This document shows, in pieces, positions 9,450-18,591 of a DNA stretch of 64,000 nucleotides (its first letter is position 1; every line of letters begins with the position of its first letter). The stretch covers positions 114,999 through 178,998 of the forward strand of contig NZ_VLKZ01000007.1 in assembly GCF_007830185.1 (NCBI RefSeq), given 5' to 3'. The stretch is from Halalkalibacter nanhaiisediminis (GTDB lineage: Bacteria > Bacillota > Bacilli > Bacillales > Bacillaceae_D). The translations under genes were made by a program, and so were the position numbers. A model generated the notes under the pieces. That model saw nothing but the letters and a program-made list of their open reading frames with translations. It did not search any database and was not told the origin of the DNA.

Positions 9450-10223
9450 ATGGAAATGAAAGAATGGTATTTTGAATATCAAATACATAATAACAGACCA
9501 GGACTTCTTGGCGATATTTCATCTTTACTAGGGATGTTAGCTATTAATATAATCACCATAAATGGCGTTGATGATATGAGACGTGGAATGTTAATTCGCA
9601 GTGATAGCGATGATCAAGTTGCTAGGTTCAGGGCTATTGTTGATATCATTGAAGACATTACGGTAACAAAATTTAGAGAGCCAAGGCTTCGTGATCGACT
9701 TGCTGTTCGTCATGGACAATACATTCAACGAGACGCAGATGATCGAAAAACATTCCGTTTTGTTCGTACAGAATTAGGACTACTTGTTGATTTTATGGCA
9801 GAACTTTTTAAAAGGGACGGGCATTATCTTGTCGGAATTCGTGGGATGCCACGTGTTGGGAAGACAGAATCGATAGTTGCGGCAAGTGTATGTGCAAATA
9901 AAAGGTGGTCCTTTATTTCTTCTACATTGCTTCGTCAAACTGTAAGAAGTCAATTGGCAGATGATGAGTTGAGTGAAGACCATATTTTTATTATTGATGG
10001 CATTGTAACGACCATGCGGTCAACAGAGAAACATCGTACACTTGTACGTGATATTATGAGAATACCAGCTGTAAAAGTAGTGGAGCATCCAGATATTTTT
10101 GTCCGTGAAACAGAATATGAATTAGATGATTTTGATTGTATTATTGAACTTAGAAATGAAGATAGTGAAGAGATTACGTACGAAGTTGTGGAATCGGGTT
10201 TTTCCTCCTTTGATATAAGCTAA
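9450..10223 (+). CDS. ymfK: DUF3388 protein YmfK: ACT-like domain plus P-loop-like domain
   Basis: A 257-residue protein. Residues about 4-75 read as an ACT-type ligand-binding domain (IHNNRPGLLGDISSLLGML). The second half contains GIRGMPRVGKTES, a Walker A-like loop, followed by HIFIIDGI, a Walker B-like strand. The ATG is chosen 8 bases after TAAAGGG; a GTG three codons upstream overlaps that site. In B. subtilis ymfK sits upstream of ymfM as here. The function is not established; the combination suggests an ATP- or phosphate-binding regulatory protein, which is inference. Confidence 0.82.
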   Translation: MEMKEWYFEYQIHNNRPGLLGDISSLLGMLAINIITINGVDDMRRGMLIRSDSDDQVARFRAIVDIIEDITVTKFREPRLRDRLAVRHGQYIQRDADDRKTFRFVRTELGLLVDFMAELFKRDGHYLVGIRGMPRVGKTESIVAASVCANKRWSFISSTLLRQTVRSQLADDELSEDHIFIIDGIVTTMRSTEKHRTLVRDIMRIPAVKVVEHPDIFVRETEYELDDFDCIIELRNEDSEEITYEVVESGFSSFDIS

Positions 10224-10244
10224 ACGTGTAGGTAGGTGTTAGGA

Positions 10245-11141
10245 TTGTCAGAATTAGGTCAATATTTAAAGGAAGTACGTGAGCAGAAGCAGATCTCTCT
10301 AGATGACCTTCAACGAACAACAAAGATTCAGAAGCGCTATTTAATTGCGATTGAAGAGGGACGATTGGATACATTACCAGGATTATTTTATGCAAGAGCG
10401 TTTGTGAAAACATATGCTGAAGCGATTGGACTTGATCCTGAGCCATTGTTTGATCAATATCGAAACGAATTGCCGAATCCTCAACGAGAAGCAGTAACAT
10501 TACCTTCTCGTTCTGAACGATCAAAAACAGCGGAAGCTCCTAAGAAGAGAACAAAAGGAAATTCTGTTGTTTCAACTCTTATTGCGATCGTATTTATTGC
10601 TGTTGTTGTATTCGCGATTTGGTTAATAGCACAGAGTAGAGGCGGCTCAGATGATCAAGCTGTTTCTCCAGATACGACTGAAAGTGTAGAAGAGGCAGAG
10701 TTTTCTGAGGATGCTGGAATTAGTCCTGAAGAAGAGGAAGCGAGAGATCAAATAGAAGAGCCAGCACCTGAAGCTGAGCCACAACCTGAAGTTGAACCAG
10801 AGCCGGAGACTGAGGTGACATTTACTTTTGTTGAGAGTTCTGGTAATACATCTTATTTTCAATTAGAAAATGGTCAGTTGGATGATGTGCGTATTGAGTT
10901 AACGGGTAGCTCTTATCTTGATGTAAAAAATGCATCAGGTCGTACATTCTACAGTGGACAACCAATAGCAGGTGAGGAAATTGTATTAGAAGATCTGGTT
11001 GCTGAAGAACACGTGATTTTTAATTTTGGTGCTTCTCAAAATGTAAATCTGTTTATTGCGGGAGAACAAGTAGAATTCCCTCTCGATGAGGTTCATCAGA
11101 AGATTGATATTACCGTTACAAGTGACACAGCTTCAGAGTAA
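10245..11141 (+). CDS. ymfM: RodZ-like cell-shape protein YmfM
   Basis: About 298 residues. N-terminal cytoplasmic helix-turn-helix (YLKEVREQKQISLDDLQ, then EGRLDTLPGLFYARAFVKTYA) of the RodZ family, a single membrane segment (TLIAIVFIAVVVFAIWLIA, about residues 110-128), a strongly acidic Glu/Pro-rich linker (EPAPEAEPQPEVEPEPE) and a C-terminal DUF4115 domain outside. RodZ links MreB to the membrane elongation machinery. TTG at 10245 gives the family-typical SELGQYLKE start with AGGTAGG upstream; GTG at 10236 is the alternative. The long acidic external linker would suit a protein exposed to high pH or salt. Confidence 0.87.
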   Translation: MSELGQYLKEVREQKQISLDDLQRTTKIQKRYLIAIEEGRLDTLPGLFYARAFVKTYAEAIGLDPEPLFDQYRNELPNPQREAVTLPSRSERSKTAEAPKKRTKGNSVVSTLIAIVFIAVVVFAIWLIAQSRGGSDDQAVSPDTTESVEEAEFSEDAGISPEEEEARDQIEEPAPEAEPQPEVEPEPETEVTFTFVESSGNTSYFQLENGQLDDVRIELTGSSYLDVKNASGRTFYSGQPIAGEEIVLEDLVAEEHVIFNFGASQNVNLFIAGEQVEFPLDEVHQKIDITVTSDTASE

Positions 11142-11169
11142 AAGCATCCAAAATGGGTGCTTTTTTTCT
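11141..11169 (+). terminator. Intrinsic terminator after ymfM
   Basis: Stem AAAGCATCC / GGGTGCTTT (9 bp, one wobble) starting at the stop codon and followed by a run of Ts. Confidence 0.88.
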
Positions 11170-11314
11170 TCACTAAATAAATTGGATGAATTTATCATTA
11201 AAAGGGCCATTGTGTTACAATATGCTTAAATATCGTTTATAATAGCAATGCAGCGCTTTATGTCAATATGTAGGATGGCTGTTATAATCATTGTTGTGAA
11301 AGAAGGGAACGTCT

Positions 11315-11893
11315 TTGAATTTACCTAATAAAATCACGATTTCACGAATTTTTTTAATTCCGTTATTTATGCTTTTTTTACTTGCTCCATTACCCTTTGG
11401 AGATATTAATTTTTTAGGAACTACTTTGCCACTTGCGCATTTGATTGCTGCTCTGATTTTCATTGTCGCTTCAGCAACTGATTGGCTTGACGGATACTAT
11501 GCCCGCAAATTGAATTTAGTAACAAATTTTGGAAAGTTTTTAGATCCGCTTGCTGACAAACTATTGATTACTGCCGCACTTATTGCTTTAGTTGAATTGC
11601 AGCTTCTTCCAGCTTGGATGGCAATCGTGATTATTAGCCGTGAATTTGCGGTGACAGGTATCCGCTTAGTGGCATCGGCAGAAGGTGAAGTTATAGCAGC
11701 AAGTCAATTAGGGAAATTAAAAACAGTGACCCAAATTGTCGCTATTTCTGCTTTGATGTTACATAATTGGCCCTTCCAAGCTTTCTCCTTACCATTTGAT
11801 ATGATTGCCATTTGGGTGGCGACGTTTTTAACAATCATTTCTGGTGTCGATTATTTTAAGAAAAACCAACATATTCTCCTTAAATCGAAATAG
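11315..11893 (+). CDS. pgsA: CDP-diacylglycerol--glycerol-3-phosphate 3-phosphatidyltransferase
   Basis: A 192-residue membrane enzyme making phosphatidylglycerophosphate, the committed step to phosphatidylglycerol. The CDP-alcohol phosphotransferase signature D-x2-DG-x2-AR-x8-G-x3-D-x3-D is complete from Asp56 (DWLDGYYARK, then GKFLDPLADK). Several hydrophobic helices are visible. The start is TTG behind GAAGGGAA and gives the usual MNLPNKITISR beginning. cinA follows after 15 bases, so the two are probably cotranscribed. A TATAAT at 11283 lies a short distance upstream but without a good -35. Confidence 0.95.
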   Translation: MNLPNKITISRIFLIPLFMLFLLAPLPFGDINFLGTTLPLAHLIAALIFIVASATDWLDGYYARKLNLVTNFGKFLDPLADKLLITAALIALVELQLLPAWMAIVIISREFAVTGIRLVASAEGEVIAASQLGKLKTVTQIVAISALMLHNWPFQAFSLPFDMIAIWVATFLTIISGVDYFKKNQHILLKSK

Positions 11894-11908
11894 TGGAAGG
11901 TTGATCAT

Positions 11909-13165
11909 ATGAATGCTGAAATTATTTCTGTAGGATCTGAATTATTACTCGGTCAAATTGTAAACACAAATGCTACGTTTCTTTCAAAAGAGCTTGCAGA
12001 GCTTGGGATTGATGTTTATTATCAAACGACTGTTGGTGATAATGAACAACGGTTGTATGAAACGCTAAAGCAAGCTCACAGTCGAGCTGATTTGTTGATT
12101 ATAACAGGTGGGCTTGGTCCAACGAAGGATGATTTAACGAAAGAGACTGTCGCTTTATTTGTTGGAGAAGAATTAACATACCACGAGGAATCGTTGCGTA
12201 GTATTGAAGGTTATTTTCAAAGACGTAAAAGGGAAATGACTCCAAACAATCGTAAGCAGGCGTTAATTGTGAGGGGAAGTACAGCTTTGTCTAATCATTT
12301 TGGGATGGCTCCTGGAATGGTTGTTTCTTATGAGAATAAAGCAATTGTGCTTTTACCTGGGCCTCCTAAAGAAATGAAACCAATGTTTAAAAACGAACTT
12401 GTTCCTCATTTAACTAAGCTTCTTGGAGAGCAAGTATCCTCGATTACTTCTCGTGTTCTACGTTTTTTTAATATTGGAGAATCCCAGTTAGAAACAGAAC
12501 TTATGGACATTCTTGAGGCACAGTCAAATCCGACCATTGCCCCATTGGCAAGTGATGGCGAAGTTACATTAAGATTAACGGTGAAGCATCCAAGTGAAGC
12601 AGAACGTTTAAGACTATTAGATGAAACAGAGGAACAAATAACAAAGCGAGTTGGAGCGTATTTGTATGGATACGGAGAAACTACTCTCTTTGAGCAACTC
12701 TTTTTGCAATTACGCCAAAAAGGCTGTACGATAGCAACAGCAGAAAGTTTTACAGGTGGAAAATTCTCAGCAGCATTAACTTCATTTTCGGGATCCTCAG
12801 AAATCTTTCGAGGTGGGACCGTTTCCTATGCGACTGATGTGAAGGAAAAAGTCCTTGGTGTGTCGAAAAGAGTGATTGACGAATATGGAGTCATTAGTCA
12901 TCATTGTGCGAATGAAATGGCAACATGTGCGAAAGAAACGTATCAAGCTGATATTGCCATTAGCTTTACAGGAGTAGCTGGACCCAATCCTCAGGAGGGA
13001 AAGGAGCCAGGTACAGTCTATATAAGTATAGCTGGGTTTGCAACGTCTCCACTTAGTTTTGAGCTCTTACTCGGAGGAGGGCGTGAAGCTGTTCGAGAGC
13101 GTGCGATGAAGTATGGATGTTTCTATTTGTTGAACGAATTGAAAAGGTGGAATAAATCAGAATGA
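11909..13165 (+). CDS. cinA: Competence/damage-inducible protein CinA (nicotinamide-nucleotide amidase)
   Basis: A 418-residue CinA with both domains: N-terminal MoaB/MogA-like domain (MNAEIISVGSELLLGQIVNTN, with TGGLGPTKDD) that hydrolyses ADP-ribose/NMN-type pyrophosphates in characterised homologues, and the C-terminal amidase domain (TIATAESFTGGKFSAALT, SFTGVAGP) that deamidates NMN. Involved in pyridine-nucleotide recycling; cinA-recA linkage is common in Firmicutes. Here a helicase gene lies between them and its ATG overlaps the cinA stop (ATGA). Confidence 0.94.
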   Translation: MNAEIISVGSELLLGQIVNTNATFLSKELAELGIDVYYQTTVGDNEQRLYETLKQAHSRADLLIITGGLGPTKDDLTKETVALFVGEELTYHEESLRSIEGYFQRRKREMTPNNRKQALIVRGSTALSNHFGMAPGMVVSYENKAIVLLPGPPKEMKPMFKNELVPHLTKLLGEQVSSITSRVLRFFNIGESQLETELMDILEAQSNPTIAPLASDGEVTLRLTVKHPSEAERLRLLDETEEQITKRVGAYLYGYGETTLFEQLFLQLRQKGCTIATAESFTGGKFSAALTSFSGSSEIFRGGTVSYATDVKEKVLGVSKRVIDEYGVISHHCANEMATCAKETYQADIAISFTGVAGPNPQEGKEPGTVYISIAGFATSPLSFELLLGGGREAVRERAMKYGCFYLLNELKRWNKSE

Positions 13166-14781
13166 CAACGTATTTTAATGATTTTCAGATTTCAGAACCA
13201 ATTAAACAGGCAATTAAAGACATGGGCTTTGAAGAACCATCCCCTATTCAAGAAAAAGCAATTCCAGTGATTTTAGAGGGTGGAGATGTCATCGGACAAG
13301 CTCAAACAGGTACAGGAAAAACAGCAGCGTTTGGAATCCCTGTCGTTGATAAAGTAACATCTGATCGCTACGTGCAGGCGCTTATTTTAACGCCAACACG
13401 TGAGTTAGCTATTCAAGTTTCTGGAGAATTACAGAAACTATCTGCTCACAAAACTATACGCACATTGCCGATTTATGGTGGTCAATCGATTGGCCATCAA
13501 ATTAAAGCATTGAAACAAGGAGTTCAAGTGGTGATTGGTACACCTGGGCGTATTTTAGATCACCTTCGTCGTCAAACGTTGAAGATTGATCGTGTTCACA
13601 CGATTGTTCTTGATGAAGCAGACGAAATGCTTGATATGGGTTTTGTTGAAGACATTGAGTCAATTCTTCGTCAAGTGAAAGGGGAACGCCAAACGTTACT
13701 CTTTTCAGCAACAATGCCTCCTGCTATTAAGAAGCTTTCACGTAAATATATGACAGCTCCAAAAACAGTAACGATTAATAAAGGTGAAGTAACAGCTCCT
13801 TTAATTAATCAAATGTACTATAAAGTGTTAGAACGCAATAAAGTGGACTCTCTCTGTCGCATTATTGACAGTGAAGATGTTGAGTTAGGCATTTTATTTT
13901 GCCGCACGAAAAAAGGTGTAGCTGAGCTAACGGAAGCACTTCAAGCGCGTGGGTACTTAGCAGATGGATTACACGGAGATCTCACTCAATCGCAACGTGA
14001 TGCTGTGATGAAAAAATTCCGTGATTCATCTATTGAGTTTCTCATTGCAACAGATGTTGCTGCACGAGGAATTGATGTTGAAAATGTGACACATGTTATT
14101 AACTATGATATTCCACAAGATCCTGAAAGTTATGTTCATCGAATTGGCCGCACAGGTCGTGCTGGTCGTAAGGGATTAGCGTTGACGCTGGTCACCCCGC
14201 GTGAAATGAAGCATCTGCGTTCAATTGAACAAGAAATTAAGATGAGTATTCCTTCTCAAGATGTACCAACAATTGAGGAGGTTGTTGAGAAGCAACATAG
14301 CTCATGGAAAAAGCTTATTTCAGATACAATTGCTGCAGGTGGAAAAGAAACGGAGTTATTCTCTCCTCTTGTGACAGAGATTCTTGCTGAACATTCTCCT
14401 GAAGAAGTCGTATCTGCATTGTTGAGAATGAATTTTTCAACGGATTCATCAACAGATGAAACTGGATATCATTTTGGTGAAACAGGTGGCGCAAAAGGAA
14501 TGGTTCGTTTCTTTATTAATGTCGGTAGAAACGTGAACATGACACCAAAAATCCTAACTGAAGAAATCTCTGAGCTTGTAGGGATTCCAAGTAAATCTGT
14601 CGGTAGAATTGATATTTTTGAAAACTTTACGTTTGTTGAAGTACCTGAAGAAGTTGCTCCATTTGTCTATGAAGCATTACGCTACTCCAGAATTAACGGA
14701 GCAAGAGTAAATTTAGAACCGGCTAAACCACGCCCAAAACGCGAACGAAGAACATCAACTACACCAACAACTCGTAATTAA
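13162..14781 (+). CDS. DEAD-box RNA helicase with DbpA-type RNA-binding domain
   Basis: A 539-residue DEAD-box helicase with an aromatic/Gln Q-motif, AQTGTGKT (47-54), PTREL, TPGR, DEAD (151-154), SAT, ATDVAARGID and HRIGRTGRAGR. The C-terminus has a DbpA/CsdA-like RRM (GMVRFFINVGRN through FENFTFVEVPEE, about residues 450-515) and a short basic tail. Such helicases act in ribosome assembly, cold adaptation and mRNA turnover. It could be a CshA or DeaD-type protein; the RRM favours DeaD/DbpA-like. Its ATG overlaps the cinA stop codon, so its synthesis is tied to cinA translation. B. subtilis has no helicase at this spot. Confidence 0.92.
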   Translation: MTTYFNDFQISEPIKQAIKDMGFEEPSPIQEKAIPVILEGGDVIGQAQTGTGKTAAFGIPVVDKVTSDRYVQALILTPTRELAIQVSGELQKLSAHKTIRTLPIYGGQSIGHQIKALKQGVQVVIGTPGRILDHLRRQTLKIDRVHTIVLDEADEMLDMGFVEDIESILRQVKGERQTLLFSATMPPAIKKLSRKYMTAPKTVTINKGEVTAPLINQMYYKVLERNKVDSLCRIIDSEDVELGILFCRTKKGVAELTEALQARGYLADGLHGDLTQSQRDAVMKKFRDSSIEFLIATDVAARGIDVENVTHVINYDIPQDPESYVHRIGRTGRAGRKGLALTLVTPREMKHLRSIEQEIKMSIPSQDVPTIEEVVEKQHSSWKKLISDTIAAGGKETELFSPLVTEILAEHSPEEVVSALLRMNFSTDSSTDETGYHFGETGGAKGMVRFFINVGRNVNMTPKILTEEISELVGIPSKSVGRIDIFENFTFVEVPEEVAPFVYEALRYSRINGARVNLEPAKPRPKRERRTSTTPTTRN

Positions 14782-14838
14782 TACCTCTTTTATTTTGTAT
14801 CAAGCGGACGATTGTTCTACGATACAACATTATGAGAC

Positions 14839-14871
14839 AGAAGGAGCTTTGACCTCAATATGGCTCCTTCT
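14839..14871 (+). terminator. Hairpin downstream of the helicase gene
   Basis: AGAAGGAGC and GCTCCTTCT form a 9-bp stem with a 15-base loop; nearby GAGAC/GTCT can extend it. The following sequence is pyrimidine-rich but without a clean T-run, so terminator function is likely rather than certain. Confidence 0.55.
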
Positions 14872-14924
14872 CGTCTATCTTCTATGTAATTCCCCACCTT
14901 TAACTTTCTTAATGAATCAATAAC

Positions 14925-14938
14925 CGAATAAATGTTCG
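14925..14938 (+). promoter_or_regulatory. LexA (DinR) SOS box upstream of recA
   Basis: CGAATAAATGTTCG differs at one position from the Bacillus SOS consensus CGAAC-N4-GTTCG. It lies 9 bases upstream of the recA -35 hexamer, as expected for LexA repression of recA. Confidence 0.85.
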
Positions 14939-14947
14939 TAAAAACTA

Positions 14948-14976
14948 TTGGCAAAAGCGATGAAACAAGGTATGAT
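14948..14976 (+). promoter_or_regulatory. Sigma-A promoter of recA
   Basis: TTGGCA, exactly 17 bases, then TATGAT. Transcription would start near 14983, leaving a leader of about 65 bases. Confidence 0.8.
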
Positions 14977-15048
14977 AGAGAAGAACAAAACAAAGATTCG
15001 CTTTTCCAATTCATATAAATCATTTTTAAATATAGAGGAGAGATTTTA

Positions 15049-16098
15049 ATGAGCGATCGTAAGGCAGCTCTTGATATGGCATTGCGTCAAATCGAGAAAC
15101 AATTCGGAAAAGGTTCAATCATGAAACTTGGGGAACAAACAGAGCAACGAGTTTCAACGGTTTCAAGTGGTGCACTAGCTCTTGATATTGCCCTTGGAGT
15201 TGGTGGGTATCCTAAAGGGCGTGTGATTGAAGTATACGGACCTGAATCTTCAGGTAAGACGACTGTTGCTCTTCATGCTATTGCAGAGATTCAGCGTAAA
15301 GGGGGACAAGCGGCATTTATTGATGCGGAGCATGCTCTTGACCCAGTCTATGCTCAAAAACTTGGTGTTGATATAGATGAACTCTTGCTTTCACAACCAG
15401 ATACAGGAGAACAGGCACTTGAGATTGCAGAGGCATTGGTGCGCAGTGGAGCGGTTGATATGATCGTTATCGATAGTGTCGCTGCACTTGTACCGAAAGC
15501 GGAGATTGAAGGAGATATGGGGGATAGTCATGTAGGTTTACAAGCTCGTCTCATGTCACAAGCACTTCGTAAGCTCTCAGGGGCGATTAATAAATCAAAA
15601 ACAATTGCGATTTTTATTAACCAAATTCGTGAAAAAGTTGGAGTTATGTTTGGGAACCCTGAAACTACACCTGGTGGTCGTGCTCTGAAGTTCTATTCTT
15701 CTGTGCGCCTAGAAGTTCGTCGTGCTGAAACGTTAAAGCAAGGGAATGACATGGTCGGAAATAAGACAAAAATTAAAGTTGTTAAAAATAAAGTAGCTCC
15801 TCCATTCAAAGTGGCTGAAGTAGACATTATGTACGGAGAAGGGATTTCACGTGAAGGCTCTATTTTAGATATTGCTTCTGAACTTGATATTGTTCAAAAG
15901 AGTGGCGCTTGGTACTCATTTAACGAGGAACGACTCGGTCAAGGACGTGAAAATTCAAAGCAGTTCCTTAAAGAAAATCCAGCTATGGCTGAAGAGATCG
16001 AAACAATGATTCGTGAACATCATGGATTGAACGGTGAGATTCTCGTAGAAGTTGCTACCTCAGAAGAAGCAGAAGAGGTTCCTTTTGACTTGAAATAA
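15049..16098 (+). CDS. recA: Recombinase RecA
   Basis: A 349-residue RecA: Walker A GPESSGKT (64-71), MAW-type core, Walker B VIDSVAAL, and the L1/L2 DNA-binding loops ([15 protein letters not shown] and the [18 protein letters not shown] region). It catalyses strand exchange and stimulates LexA self-cleavage. The ribosome binding site GAGGAGAG is well placed. The tail is acidic ([11 protein letters not shown]). It has its own SOS-controlled promoter and terminator, so is a single-gene unit followed by the nuclease/ATPase block. Confidence 0.98.
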   Translation: MSDRKAALDMALRQIEKQFGKGSIMKLGEQTEQRVSTVSSGALALDIALGVGGYPKGRVIEVYGPESSGKTTVALHAIAEIQRKGGQAAFIDAEHALDPVYAQKLGVDIDELLLSQPDTGEQALEIAEALVRSGAVDMIVIDSVAALVPKAEIEGDMGDSHVGLQARLMSQALRKLSGAINKSKTIAIFINQIREKVGVMFGNPETTPGGRALKFYSSVRLEVRRAETLKQGNDMVGNKTKIKVVKNKVAPPFKVAEVDIMYGEGISREGSILDIASELDIVQKSGAWYSFNEERLGQGRENSKQFLKENPAMAEEIETMIREHHGLNGEILVEVATSEEAEEVPFDLK

Positions 16099-16114
16099 TT
16101 ATAGAAAATATATT

Positions 16115-16147
16115 GAATAAGCACCTTCTCAGGGTGCTTATTCTTTT
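16115..16147 (+). terminator. Intrinsic terminator after recA
   Basis: 11-bp stem GAATAAGCACC / GGTGCTTATTC with a 7-base loop and a TTTT tail. Confidence 0.88.
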
Positions 16148-16166
16148 AAGGTTATAGAGGTGTGGC

Positions 16167-17156
16167 ATGAAGTTTTTATACGTAACGGACACTCATATCC
16201 GTGGAACAACTCCTAAAAATCGGTTGGATGTGTATGTTGATACATTAAAAGAAAAGTTAGAAGAAGTGATTCAAGTCGCTAATCAAGAACAAGTCGATGT
16301 TCTTTTACATGGTGGGGATGTTTTTGATCGGCCTGATTTATCACCAAATGTTGTTGGTCAATTTGCAAAAATTTTCATGAAAGCGAAGATGCCAATCTAT
16401 GTCGTAGCTGGTAACCATGACACGTTTGGTCATAATCCTGAAACGATCTCAAGAACGATGCTTGGATTAATGGATTCGTTTGGTGTTATGAATGTGATTG
16501 AACCAGATAAGCCAGTACTTATCGAGAAAGATGGTTTACATGTACAAATTAGTGGACAACCTTACCATTATGATCTCGACCAACGTGATCCCAAGCTAGA
16601 TTATTATCCAACGAATGAGACAAACGCTGATGTTCTGATTCATCTTGTTCATAGTATGTTAGTTGAAAAAGCATTACCAGAGGGTATCCCTCATACAGTC
16701 ATTGATCATATTTGGGGGACGACAGCTGATATTCTCTTAACTGGTCATTTCCACGGTGGATTTGGGATTAAAGAACGAAATGGGAAATATATTTGTAACC
16801 CTGGGGCATTGGCACGAGTTAATAACCATTGGACAGAGATCAGTAGAACTCCTAAAATTATTATTGGAAAGATTGAAAGAGAAGGAATCTCTTTATATGA
16901 ACAAGCGATTTCATGTGCGAAAAAGGGTGAAGACGTATTAGACCGTTCCTTCTTAGAGAAAGCTGTTCATCAAGAGGAAAAGCTTCATAGTTTTGTTCAA
17001 CAAGTGAGAGAATCATCACAATTCCAAACATTAAATATGAGTGACATTATTCAAGATATCGCATCGCTAAAAAATGTTGAAGAGAAGGTTAAACATGAAG
17101 CTCTGCGAAGGATGACCTTGACTGAAGAATTATGGAAGGACGGAGACTATGACTAA
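16167..17156 (+). CDS. Mre11/SbcD-like metallophosphoesterase (nuclease)
   Basis: A 329-residue calcineurin-like phosphoesterase with all metal-binding blocks: VTDTHI at the N-terminus, GGDVFD, GNHD, a His in LIHLVH, and GHFHGGF. This block pattern and the partner ATPase genes downstream fit the Mre11/SbcD/phage gp47 nuclease family, which trims DNA ends and hairpins. The C-terminal 80 residues are helical and charged and may bind the ATPase coiled coil, as the capping region of SbcD does. Its 3' end overlaps the next gene by 8 bases. B. subtilis has pbpX at this place, so the block is an insertion relative to that genome. Substrate and essential role are unknown. Confidence 0.85.
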   Translation: MKFLYVTDTHIRGTTPKNRLDVYVDTLKEKLEEVIQVANQEQVDVLLHGGDVFDRPDLSPNVVGQFAKIFMKAKMPIYVVAGNHDTFGHNPETISRTMLGLMDSFGVMNVIEPDKPVLIEKDGLHVQISGQPYHYDLDQRDPKLDYYPTNETNADVLIHLVHSMLVEKALPEGIPHTVIDHIWGTTADILLTGHFHGGFGIKERNGKYICNPGALARVNNHWTEISRTPKIIIGKIEREGISLYEQAISCAKKGEDVLDRSFLEKAVHQEEKLHSFVQQVRESSQFQTLNMSDIIQDIASLKNVEEKVKHEALRRMTLTEELWKDGDYD

Positions 17157-18579
17157 CATTCAAACGGTACGTCTGGAAAACTTTCAATCTCATTTTGATA
17201 CGTTCGTTGAATTCACTGAAGGATTAAACGTCATAGTCGGCCAGTCGGACAGTGGAAAAACAGCCATTTTAAGAGGGATACGTTGGGCGCTATATAACCA
17301 ACCTCGTGGAACAGATTTTATTCGTGTTGGAGCAGATTTTGTCCGTGTGACGGTATCATTTCATAATGGAACCAGTATTGTAAGAGAACGAACGAATTCA
17401 AAAAATCGTTATACGATACAAAGAGAGAGTCAAGAAGATCTAGTGCTTGAAGGCTTCGGAATTCATGTACCTGATGAAGTGCTCGAAGCTCATGGTATGG
17501 GACATTTGCGAATTGATCATGATAATGAACTTATGATTCATCTCTCACAGCAATTAGATGGTCCATTTTTATTAGAACAAACAAACTCTGTTCGGGCAAA
17601 AACACTTGGACGAATTAGTGGCGCTCACTTTTTAGACATGGCCATACGTGATGTGACGAAAGATGTCTCACAACTTAATCAACGTCTTAAACAAGAACAG
17701 CTAGCTATTGAGAAACTTCAAGAGGAATTGATTCCTTATTCATCCCTTAATGAGATGCAAGAGCAGCTTGATCAGACTGACAATCAAATTCAACAAATTA
17801 AGCAATTAGAAGAAAGAAAAAACAGGCTTCAATTATTGAAATTGCAAAAAGAAAGATTAGATGCAGAAGAAGAAGAAACAAAGAAAAGAAAACGGCTCGT
17901 TTCGGATGTAGATGTTTGGTCGACTAAAGTAGAGCATCTACAAGCAATCAGAAGCCGCTACATGGTCTTTGATCAAAAACAAAAGCAATATCAAGAGATG
18001 AATAAAGCAATTGTCATGTGCCAAAAATGGCTTGAAAAAACGCAACATGCGCAAGTTGCGACCAAAAAGCTTGAGTTTACAGCTGAACTTGTGACTTTGC
18101 GAGCAAAGCTTAAATCTCTTTTAAGCAAACAAGAAACAATCCAGCAAGCTTTCAAGCAAGAAGAACAAAGAATGCAGCGGTCAAGCTTTGTTGATTCAAT
18201 ACATGTAATAACCCTTGAAAAGATAGCAGAGAAACAACAAAAATATCAGCAATTAAAGAGAATGAAAGAACAAATCAACGCTTATATAGAGCAACGTCGC
18301 AAAGTGAGTGAGTTTACTAGTAGACTGTCGCAAGTAGATGAAACAATGCAGAGACAAGAATTGATTACAGATGCATATAAAAAAGTCACTCGTCTTCAAG
18401 CGATTCAATCGCAGTTAAAAGAGTTCGACCAAAGACTCAAAGAAGGAAAACGATTCATTCAGTTGCAATTGGAGGAACAAGAAAAAGCAGAATCAAAATG
18501 GCAGAAACGATTGCTTGCAGAAGGGACATGCCCTACATGTGGTCAATCGATTTGTATACATGAAAATGAGAAAGAGTAG
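17149..18579 (+). CDS. Rad50/SbcC-like ATPase, N-terminal half ending in a zinc hook
   Basis: A 476-residue protein. Residues 1-60 are the ABC ATPase N-lobe: IQTVRLENFQSHFDTFVEF and Walker A GQSDSGKT, followed by the Q-loop region. From about residue 165 to 455 it is a long Gln/Glu/Lys-rich coiled coil. It ends with GTCPTCGQSIC, where Cys461 and Cys464 form the CxxC of a Rad50 zinc hook. No signature, Walker B or switch His is present, so it cannot hydrolyse ATP alone; these lie in the gene at 18827. In ordinary Rad50/SbcC the hook sits in the middle of one chain, so this is half of a split enzyme. The TAG stop overlaps the next gene's ribosome binding site. Confidence 0.85.
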   Translation: MTNIQTVRLENFQSHFDTFVEFTEGLNVIVGQSDSGKTAILRGIRWALYNQPRGTDFIRVGADFVRVTVSFHNGTSIVRERTNSKNRYTIQRESQEDLVLEGFGIHVPDEVLEAHGMGHLRIDHDNELMIHLSQQLDGPFLLEQTNSVRAKTLGRISGAHFLDMAIRDVTKDVSQLNQRLKQEQLAIEKLQEELIPYSSLNEMQEQLDQTDNQIQQIKQLEERKNRLQLLKLQKERLDAEEEETKKRKRLVSDVDVWSTKVEHLQAIRSRYMVFDQKQKQYQEMNKAIVMCQKWLEKTQHAQVATKKLEFTAELVTLRAKLKSLLSKQETIQQAFKQEEQRMQRSSFVDSIHVITLEKIAEKQQKYQQLKRMKEQINAYIEQRRKVSEFTSRLSQVDETMQRQELITDAYKKVTRLQAIQSQLKEFDQRLKEGKRFIQLQLEEQEKAESKWQKRLLAEGTCPTCGQSICIHENEKE

Positions 18580-18591
18580 GAGGGTGAGAAT

